The notes below the pieces were generated by a model. That model did not search any database and was not told the DNA's origin. It worked only from the letters and a program-made list of their open reading frames with translations. 64,000 nt of DNA, taken from Pseudomonas sp. H1h. GTDB taxonomy: Bacteria > Pseudomonadota > Gammaproteobacteria > Pseudomonadales > Pseudomonadaceae. The stretch spans positions 186,001 to 250,000 of the forward strand of contig NZ_AYMJ01000008.1 of assembly GCF_000633255.1 (NCBI RefSeq), given 5' to 3'. The translations under genes were made by a program, and so were the position numbers. Each line of letters starts with the position of its first letter. Position 1 is the first letter of the stretch. Shown in pieces: positions 45,039 to 51,066 of this stretch.

Positions 45039-45987
45039 TGAGGACATCTATGCCGCGGCCGATGCGGTTCTGGCCAGCGGCCGCAGTGCCACTGCCGAGC
45101 GCGTGCGCGCACACTTGGGGTGCGGGGACCCACAGCGTATTGGAGCGCTCCTCGATCGATGGTGGATCTGTCTGCTCGATCGCCTCCAGAGGAATACGCT
45201 GCCCGCCCCGATCAACCATGCCTTAAGCATGTTGTGGGAGCAAGCGACAGCGCAGGGGCGCCAGGAGGCTGAGCAGGCTTTTTCGGCACAGCGACAAGTC
45301 GGGGTCGAGAAGGCCCACAACATGGAGAAATCCTTCGCGAAGCGGCGTCAACAGCTTGAGGGGTTACTGGCCAAGGAACGGCGAGTATTCACCAATCAGC
45401 GCCAACGCTTACTGGACCGCAACGAGCGGCTGCGCGAGCAGCTTCGACAGTCACGCACAATCATCAAGGAAGCGAAGGTTGCCGTGCGGTTTGCGGAGCA
45501 AGAACTCAACAAGATGCAGCGGCATTTAGGTCTTTACGAAGTAATCGATGCGCAGCGCCGCCGGCATGCCCATAAGCAGGCGCTGGAGTTTGATGCGATG
45601 ACGCAGGAACTGTGTCGTCTTTTCACCTATGGTGCCGATCCCTCCGCAATATCCGCATCCGCATCCGCATCCGCATCCGCATCCGCATCCGCGACAAAGG
45701 ACGCCGATTGTAATCTGTGGCGTGACTTTGCGCCGCTGTTGGAAGCGGCCCAGCACAGGCTGACGCCGTGGCTGGATGAGTTGCGCCGCCAGTTAAGCGT
45801 GGCGCCTGTCCAGGCGCTCGAGCCAGATGACTATCAGCGAGCCCGAAGCTTTGCTCAGGCGCAGGTGCTCAAGCAACTTCTCGACGAACTCCGCCTGCAG
45901 GCCGTTGGCTACAGCGCCGCAGTTGATGAGCTTTTTTTTCAACTCATGCCGCTGTACCTGCAGGCCAGGCAAACACTCAAGGATTGA
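45022..45987 (+). CDS. KfrA-like DNA-binding coiled-coil protein (copy 1)
   Basis: This is a protein of 321 residues. The N-terminus (DEDIYAAADAVLASGRSATA, then ERVRAHLGCGDPQRIGALLD) is a KfrA_N-type winged-helix domain as found in plasmid and element proteins. A long coiled coil follows (residues 90-180, EKSFAKRRQQLEGLLAKERR). A run of Ser-Ala repeats encoded by seven ATCCGC units interrupts the protein near residue 215, after which a second helical domain follows. It is a paralogue of the gene at 47312. Such proteins autorepress and help organise or segregate mobile elements. Confidence 0.8.
   Translation: MIQPSDEDIYAAADAVLASGRSATAERVRAHLGCGDPQRIGALLDRWWICLLDRLQRNTLPAPINHALSMLWEQATAQGRQEAEQAFSAQRQVGVEKAHNMEKSFAKRRQQLEGLLAKERRVFTNQRQRLLDRNERLREQLRQSRTIIKEAKVAVRFAEQELNKMQRHLGLYEVIDAQRRRHAHKQALEFDAMTQELCRLFTYGADPSAISASASASASASASATKDADCNLWRDFAPLLEAAQHRLTPWLDELRRQLSVAPVQALEPDDYQRARSFAQAQVLKQLLDELRLQAVGYSAAVDELFFQLMPLYLQARQTLKD
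45651..45692 (+). repeat. Hexanucleotide tandem repeat (ATCCGC)x7 inside the KfrA-like gene
   Basis: Seven perfect ATCCGC units, in frame, encode an alternating Ser-Ala linker. As each unit is 6 bases, copy changes keep the frame and only alter linker length. Slippage is likely to vary this number between strains. Confidence 0.9.
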
Positions 45988-46129
45988 CGCGTCTGATTTC
46001 CGTGCCGTAGCCGGCGGACGTGCTAACAACACGGATGCGTGGGGTTGCTGGTGGCTCGGTCTTGCACTGCACGCTTGAAAACGTGGTTTGTCCGGTTGCC
46101 GCCTTCGCCTGTAGGCAAAGGATGTCGGG

Positions 46130-47242
46130 TTACTCGGGGCCGGGGGACACCTCCTGATCGTCGTCCTCCAGCAGTCGGGTGGCTCGGCTGGACAGCAAGG
46201 CGCCGGCCTGGAAATAGCCCATGACGGTGTTAACGCTGCGGTGTTCGGTCATTGCCATCACTTCACCTAACGGGACACCTTGGCGACCGGCTTCGGTGAC
46301 GAAACCAGAGCGCAAGCTGTGCGCCGCCCAATCGCCCTCTAGACCGGCCAGCTTCGCCCGGCGCTTGATCATCCGGGCCACCGCATCCCCCGACAGGGCG
46401 GTCTCGGTTATCTGGCCATACTTGCGTATCCGGCGGAAAATCGGCCCGGTAGAGCAGGGCGCAGCCTTGAGCCAGGTATCCAGGGCACGTGCCGCGGCGC
46501 CACGCAACGGTTTTTCGCGGACCTGACCGCTGGTCTCGGTTTTGGTCGCGCCGAGCGCATACAGCCAGGTTTCTTCATCCAGGCGGCGCAAGTCTTCTAT
46601 TCTTAAGGTCACCACTTCAGACCTTCGACGCCCGCCGCCACTCCATGCAAGTAACAGCAGGGCTTTGTCACGAAGGCCGCGTAGCCCATCGCTGCAAGTC
46701 GCCAGCAGCGCCTGCAGGGGTTCGCGAGTAAGGGCGGTTTTCTTACGGACGCGAATGCCTTGACGAACCTGAGCCTTGCCTGCCTCCCTGAGCAACGCGG
46801 CGACCGCGGGTGCGGCGCAGGGGTTGTCCCATTGCTTGAGTTTGTGCCACTTGCCCAGGACGGCTAAGCGATGGCTGACGGTGCTGAAGGCCAGTGGTCC
46901 GGGTTTGCCTTTAACCCCAGCCTTGCACAGGGCCAGGTCGGACTCGATGGGCAGCAGATGGTGCCAGGTCCCGTCAGCGGCGGGGCGCGCCAGATGGTCA
47001 ACGATGAACTGCACAACGACCGGCACGGGGATGGCGTCATCGCCGAACACCCTGTCGTAGCGAAGCTGCAGCCAGGCTTGCCAATAATTCAAGGCGCTGC
47101 GGTAACTGCGCAGCGTGTTCTCGGCGGTACCGGCGGCAATAAAAGCCTCCGCGGCGGCCTGGGTGCTATGCGCCAGCACCGTGGGGTCTAAACGCGTTTT
47201 TTTGGCTGAAATCGGCTGAGCCGTTTTATTTAATACGTCCAC
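46130..47242 (-). CDS. Tyrosine recombinase / site-specific integrase
   Basis: This is a recombinase of 370 residues with all catalytic residues visible: R197 in GGGRRRSEV, K224 in GATKTETSG, H298-x-x-R301 in WAAHSLRSGF, H324 in MTEHRSVNTV and the nucleophile Y333 in MGYFQAG. The N-terminal SAM-like domain is at residues 25-130 (AAGTAENTLRSYRSALNYWQ). It is not a P4-type tRNA integrase in appearance, but closer to XerC-like enzymes of transposons and plasmids. It is divergent from a KfrA-like gene, with a strong operator between. It may resolve cointegrates of the nearby transposon. Confidence 0.92.
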   Translation of the reverse strand: MDVLNKTAQPISAKKTRLDPTVLAHSTQAAAEAFIAAGTAENTLRSYRSALNYWQAWLQLRYDRVFGDDAIPVPVVVQFIVDHLARPAADGTWHHLLPIESDLALCKAGVKGKPGPLAFSTVSHRLAVLGKWHKLKQWDNPCAAPAVAALLREAGKAQVRQGIRVRKKTALTREPLQALLATCSDGLRGLRDKALLLLAWSGGGRRRSEVVTLRIEDLRRLDEETWLYALGATKTETSGQVREKPLRGAAARALDTWLKAAPCSTGPIFRRIRKYGQITETALSGDAVARMIKRRAKLAGLEGDWAAHSLRSGFVTEAGRQGVPLGEVMAMTEHRSVNTVMGYFQAGALLSSRATRLLEDDDQEVSPGPE

Positions 47243-47260
47243 CGTATTTTCCTATGTGCC

Positions 47261-47293
47261 TTAGGTCGGATAACATTTAATTATCAGACCTAA
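47261..47293. promoter_or_regulatory. Large palindromic operator between integrase and KfrA-like gene
   Basis: TTAGGTCGGATAA (47261-47273) and TTATCAGACCTAA (47281-47293) form a 13-base inverted repeat with one mismatch and a 7-base spacer. It fills the 69-bp gap between the divergent integrase and KfrA-like genes, 18 bases before the KfrA ATG. It is the natural site for autorepression by the KfrA-like protein and co-control of the recombinase. Confidence 0.8.
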
Positions 47294-47311
47294 TATACGC
47301 CGAGGTGAGTC

Positions 47312-48190
47312 ATGGCAGTAGGGGTACCGGAACACGAGGTATTTGCCGCCGCAGACGCGGTGCTGGCCCGGGGTGAACGGCCGACGGTGGAACGCGTACG
47401 CCTGGAACTGGGACGCGGCAGCCCGGCGCGCGTGGGTGGGCTGCTGGATCAATGGTGGGCACTTTTGGCCGAGCGGTTGAATGGCGAGACCCGCCTGCCG
47501 ACGCTGCCGGGTGAGGTGTCGCAGGCCTTTGTCGCTGTATGGCAACAAGCGATTCACTTGGCGCAGGGTGTCGTCGAGCAGAGCTTGGCCGAGCAGCGCC
47601 AGGTGCTGGATGCCGAGCGTGAACGCGTAGCGGCTGAGGAGAATCGGGCGCGCCAGGATGCGGCGCAGTTCCGCCAGCAGACGACGGACGCCGTGGCGGG
47701 GCGCCAGGCGGCGGAGTTGCGTTTGGCGGACCTGGAACTGCTGCTGTCCCAACGTCAGACCCAGATCGATGACCTGCACCAGCAACGGGAGAGCCTGGCG
47801 CACGAGCGCCGCGAGGCCCAGCAGCATAACCAGCAATTGCAGCAGGAGCTGCAGGCGTTGCGACTCAAGGCCGAGCAGGTGCGTGTCGCGCAAGAGACCT
47901 ATGTGCGCGGCGTCGAAGATCGTGCACATCGCGAGGTCGACCACGCGCGGGAGCAGAGCAAGGCCATGACCGTCCAACTCAAGGATGCTGGGCGGCAAGT
48001 CGAGCAGCTGCAACGGCGGCTGGAGTCGATTCAGACCGAGCTCAGTCAATCCCAGCAACGCGCCGCTGCGCAGCATGCTCGTGCCGATACGCTGGAGCAG
48101 CAACTAACCAAAGCACGCCAGGCTTACGCGACCAAACGTAAACCTGGAGCCCGAAAACCCGCTGCATCAACGTCTGCCCCCGGAGGGTAA
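47312..48190 (+). CDS. KfrA-like DNA-binding coiled-coil protein (copy 2)
   Basis: This is a protein of 292 residues. Residues 1-55 match the KfrA_N domain (EHEVFAAADAVLARGERPTV, then ERVRLELGRGSPARVGGLLD). Residues 85-270 form an almost unbroken coiled coil rich in Gln, Arg and Glu. The tail is basic (KRKPGARKPAAST). It is a paralogue of the gene at 45022. It likely binds the palindrome just upstream, controlling itself and the divergent recombinase. A GC-rich inverted repeat (CCCCCGGA / TCCGGGGG) overlaps its stop codon. Confidence 0.85.
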   Translation: MAVGVPEHEVFAAADAVLARGERPTVERVRLELGRGSPARVGGLLDQWWALLAERLNGETRLPTLPGEVSQAFVAVWQQAIHLAQGVVEQSLAEQRQVLDAERERVAAEENRARQDAAQFRQQTTDAVAGRQAAELRLADLELLLSQRQTQIDDLHQQRESLAHERREAQQHNQQLQQELQALRLKAEQVRVAQETYVRGVEDRAHREVDHAREQSKAMTVQLKDAGRQVEQLQRRLESIQTELSQSQQRAAAQHARADTLEQQLTKARQAYATKRKPGARKPAASTSAPGG

Positions 48191-48249
48191 ATTCGGCTTC
48201 CGGGGGCGAATTGCGCAAAAACCTCAACAGGTCGTGCGTTCCCTACCAA

Positions 48250-48280
48250 GGACTGTAATCGGCCAGAATCGGTCATCCAG
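48250..48280. repeat. Dispersed repeat, copy 5 (partial)
   Basis: GACTGTAATCGGCCAGAATC followed by GGTCATC matches an arm of the family seen at 33601 and 34128. It lies just after the second KfrA-like gene. Confidence 0.5.
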
Positions 48281-48572
48281 GTTGAGCGCTATCCAGAATG
48301 ACTTTGGCCTCGATTTCAAATCTACGTAACAGAGCGTCGCCATTTGTTACACCAAGAATCTGATCGATCGCGGCTATTTTTCGGGTTGCTTGGTCGAGCT
48401 GAAAGTCAGCGTTGCTGTATGCAGCCTCCGCTTCATTGTGGAGTGCGTAGGCCATATGCGCCGCGACACGGACGCTCATTGAAGCATCGACATCGCTGCC
48501 CAGATAATCAGCAAGTAATGCCCTGATCTCAAGGAAGGCGAGGGCGATTAGCCTAGTCTGGTCACTATGCAT
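48273..48572 (-). CDS. Small hypothetical protein
   Basis: This is a predicted helical protein of 99 residues (DQTRLIALAFLEIRALLADY, then HMAYALHNEAEAAYSNADFQ) with no recognised motif. The start is set at the internal ATG of MHSDQTRLIA with AGGATC upstream. Composition and codon use fit a real gene. The C-terminus overlaps the edge of a dispersed repeat. Function unknown. Confidence 0.6.
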   Translation of the reverse strand: MHSDQTRLIALAFLEIRALLADYLGSDVDASMSVRVAAHMAYALHNEAEAAYSNADFQLDQATRKIAAIDQILGVTNGDALLRRFEIEAKVILDSAQPG

Positions 48573-48605
48573 AAATGGATCCTGGATATTGCAATGCGTG
48601 TGCAA

Positions 48606-49161
48606 AACGAATTTCGCGAGGCTACCATCGGGTCAATTTTTTCTGGCCGTCCACACTTTACGTAGGCTCCCGAGACCCTAATCAGAACTCCCCTCCTAAA
48701 CGCTGGTAGCGTCGCTCAAACGCCTCCGAGCCTCCCTCCATCACCTGGCAAACCTCTTGCCGCATGTCCTGCTCCTGTAGTGAGCCAGTCTGCTTCACAT
48801 GACACTGGTTGTTAAAATCCAGCACATGAAGGTTCGTCGGAGCGGTTACATCACGCGCCTTGACCTTGCGCTGGCATTCCAGAAATTTCGGTTAGTGGGT
48901 AGGCCACAAATTTGATCAGCGTGGCGACAAAACAGGGTGAGTCTCTTTCAGTTGCCAGACGGCAGTCGTCAGTTCCGTGTACTGAATGAATTCAACGCTG
49001 ATTTTAGGCTCAGTGAACAGCGAAAGGCGGTTAGCACCTTTAGGCCAGAAAAAGAGGCTCCAGTCCCATATCAGTCCCATATGGGCATTTTTCAGACGCC
49101 AAAAACCACAAACCCGAGATATTATCTAGTAAAATCAGTGGCTTGCGCATTCATAATTTGA
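48606..49161. other. Degraded stretch with a minus-strand coding remnant
   Basis: On the minus strand, 48888-48682 reads as the C-terminal end of a gene (FLECQRKVKARDVTAPTNLH, then VLDFNNQCHVKQTGSLQEQD) that ends normally at 48682. Its N-terminal side runs into a stop, and coding-like text continues in another frame, so it is a broken gene of unknown kind. A plus-strand frame at 48937-49161 has no ribosome site and is not called. Repeat partner B is at 49060-49105. Confidence 0.4.
49060..49105 (-). repeat. Inverted-repeat partner B
   Basis: Read on the minus strand this begins TTTTTGGCGTCTGAAAAATG and continues with CCCATATGGGACTG. It is the inverted counterpart of the sequence at 33747-33792. 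The two are about 15.3 kb apart. Confidence 0.6.
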
Positions 49162-49184
49162 CGGTGAAGGAGAGATTCGAACTC
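49162..49184 (-). other. 3'-end fragment of a tRNA-Ser gene (att-like)
   Basis: Read on the minus strand the sequence is GAGTTCGAATCTCTCCTTCA then CCG. This is the T-loop side and acceptor stem of a Pseudomonas tRNA-Ser. The rest of the tRNA is absent on the upstream side. Such 3' fragments are left when an element integrates into a tRNA gene, so this is probably an attachment-site remnant. The intact partner is not in the window. Confidence 0.65.
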
Positions 49185-49261
49185 CAACAAAAGTTTGCCA
49201 TTATCAACGATCTTCGGAATTCATCGTTACTGTTCGCTCATAGCCGATAGTAAGCCTCGCG

Positions 49262-49325
49262 GATGAACGCTTTCGGCCAACAGCTGCCGGTCTGTACCGG
49301 CAAAATCGACCCAAATCGGCCATTG
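49262..49325. repeat. Dispersed repeat, copy 6 (both arms)
   Basis: GCTTTCGGCCAACAGCTGCC, a short spacer, then ACCGGCAAAATCGACCCAAA and TCGGCC give the same two-arm layout as the copy at 27547-27613. These two full copies lie near opposite ends of the accessory region. Confidence 0.6.
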
Positions 49326-49456
49326 AAGAGCAAAGCTTTTCGATCTGAATCTGTCAGTCGGGATCTCGCTGTGACCATCTCGCACCTGAGTGGAGGAGTC
49401 GAGTGATGGCCGTCTCGGTTGACGGGCCGATGAGAGTCGGTGATCGAAACCAGATC

Positions 49457-49646
49457 TAACTGGGCGGCTGGGCGTTACTGCGGCGTGTCAGCGATGATGT
49501 TGTTGTTCGGCGCGGGCCTGTAGATCTGGACAGCGGGCGCCCTGGGTTGCCTGACCGCGATGGCCGGCGCCGATGTCGCCATCGGCTTGTATGAGCGCTG
49601 GGTGGCCAAGCGGCTGGATCTGAGCGAGGTCGAGCCGAAAGTATGA
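49457..49646 (+). pseudogene. Prophage holin-like membrane protein, interrupted by a stop
   Basis: The frame reads NWAAGRYCGVSAMMLLFGAG, then L, then a TAG at 49521, then IWTAGALGCLTAMAGADVAI and GLYERWVAKRLDLSEVEPKV with a normal stop. Without the TAG (one base from TGG, Trp) this is the C-terminal half of a phage holin-type protein as found in Pseudomonas prophages and tailocins. The N-terminal half is missing. It is a decayed prophage gene. Confidence 0.65.
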
Positions 49647-49781
49647 GCCGGACAGGCGGTAGGGTGCCGATTTCACGGGGCCTCCCTGAGGGCCGCCCCC
49701 TACACGGCTTATCGAACTCGCGGATTCTCTCTAGCTGAAACCTGCACAGGGATGTCCGTCTTTCCAAATGGAATAACGAGC

Positions 49782-49982
49782 TCAGAACTGATAACGGTCA
49801 CGGATGTGCTTGTTGTAGTACGAGCCTTTGGACACGGCGACCATCAAGCCGCTGTATATGTCCAGAGGGACATTGTAGAAATCGTATGAGTGGCCCTGTT
49901 GAAAGCTGATCCTCATTCGTTTCGTGCCAGCATCGTAGCCAACAGCGGTTATCGCTCTTGAATACACGGCAATCATTTCCAT
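49782..49982 (-). CDS. KTSC domain protein
   Basis: This is a 66-residue protein that is almost entirely a KTSC domain: VYSRAITAVGYDAGTKRMRI, then SFQQGHSYDFYNVPLDIYSG, ending YYNKHIRDRYQF. The domain is small, occurs alone or joined to lysyl-tRNA synthetase-like proteins, and is frequent in phages; its function is unclear. The ATG has GGAGAGAAG upstream. It lies between two prophage pseudogenes and may be the one intact gene of that relic. Confidence 0.85.
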   Translation of the reverse strand: MEMIAVYSRAITAVGYDAGTKRMRISFQQGHSYDFYNVPLDIYSGLMVAVSKGSYYNKHIRDRYQF

Positions 49983-50203
49983 GACTTCTCTCCAGCAGAC
50001 GGATCGCCACCGGATACTAGCCGAGTTGCCGGGCTCTGCGGTCCGGTCTGCCGAACGGCGCCGGGGACCCCTGGGGATTTCCGATGGTCATGGGGTCGGA
50101 AACCCGCGGGATCGTGTTGGTGGGAGACCCGCCAGCTTACTGAAATTTCAACCCACTGAAATCTTGAAAGAATTAATTGAAAAACCGCTGAAAAGGAGGG
50201 CTT

Positions 50204-50802
50204 ATGAACGCAGTCACATACCTGTCCAAGAGCACCTTCGCCGCGCACATTGGTCGCTCACCAAGTTACATCACCTAGCTGAAAGAGAATGGCCGCCTGG
50301 TTCTGTCACCCAATGGCAAGCAGGTCGACGTACTGGCCACCGAAGCGTTGATTCGCGATACCGCCGACCCAAGCAAGGCTGCCGTCGCTGCTCGCCACCA
50401 ACAGGACCGGCTTCAGCGTGATATGTACACAGCCACGTCGCAGCTCAATCCGAGCCGACGAACATGGCTGTGCCGCCGCCCGCTGATGCTGCGCAAGGGC
50501 AGACTCCGGACTTTCAGAAAGCGCGTGCACATCGCGAGCACTACTTGGCGCGGATGGCTGAGATGAAGTTTCGCAAGGCGCAGGGTGAACTGGTGGAGAT
50601 CAGCTCTGTGCAGAAGGCTGTGTATGAGACGGCACGCTCGCTCAACCAGTCGCTGATGAGCCTATCGCCGCAACTGGCACCCCAGTTAGCTGCGCTGTCG
50701 GATCCATGGGAGGTGGAGCGGCAGCTAACCGCTGCGCTTCGCCAGCGACTCAACGAAGCGGCTCAAGTCTCCGGTGACGACTTCGGACTGTGCTTAGGAT
50801 AA
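50204..50802 (+). pseudogene. Phage terminase small subunit-like gene, broken by a stop and a frameshift
   Basis: An ATG with AAAAGGAGG starts MNAVTYLSKSTFAAHIGRSP, then SYIT, then a TAG at 50276. The frame continues as LKENGRLVLSPNGKQVDVLA and so on to about 50430. There coding text shifts to another frame (TPDFQKARAHREHYLARMAE) and ends at 50802 with DDFGLCLG. Together they make one protein of about 199 codons resembling the small terminase / DNA-packaging protein of Pseudomonas prophages (helix-turn-helix N-terminus, helical C-terminus). Two lesions make it a pseudogene. A sequencing error is unlikely to explain both. Confidence 0.7.
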
Positions 50803-50902
50803 CTACATGAGCGGTGCAGCTTGAACGCTATGCAGAGTTTCAGGTGTCTTCATTTTTCGTTCGCTGGATAGAAAAGCGTGCTGACGCTAACCCGATGTCG
50901 CC

Positions 50903-51050
50903 TTAGGAAGAGAGTTTGCACTGACGTTGGATTAGCTTGAAAAGCTCGCGCTTGCAGTAACGGGCGATATTGCGCGAACACGGCAGGGAATCGATCTTGA
51001 GCAACAGCAGATGCGGCGGTTGCTGCCGAGAGTCAGGTAGCCATTTGAAA
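50903..51050 (-). pseudogene. Possible gene remnant before the fimbrial cluster
   Basis: A minus-strand frame reads FKWLPDSRQQPPHLLLLKID, then SLPCSRNIARYCKRELFKLI, and ends with a stop at 50903. It has coding-like text but no start codon, and sits right behind the usher stop. I do not recognise it. It may be the tail of a gene cut at the right island junction. Confidence 0.3.
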
Positions 51051-51066
51051 ACACTGCATAGAGCCG

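Noticed and set aside
45651..45692. CRISPR-like array
   Set aside because: The repeats are 6 bases without spacers and lie inside a coding frame; this is a microsatellite. No CRISPR array or cas gene was seen in the window.
46221..47191. Plus-strand frames opposite the tyrosine recombinase
   Set aside because: They are shadows of a recombinase whose catalytic residues are all intact.
49456..49767. Minus-strand 103-codon frame at the holin remnant
   Set aside because: The plus strand carries recognisable holin-like text, and the minus frame is arginine- and proline-rich shadow sequence.
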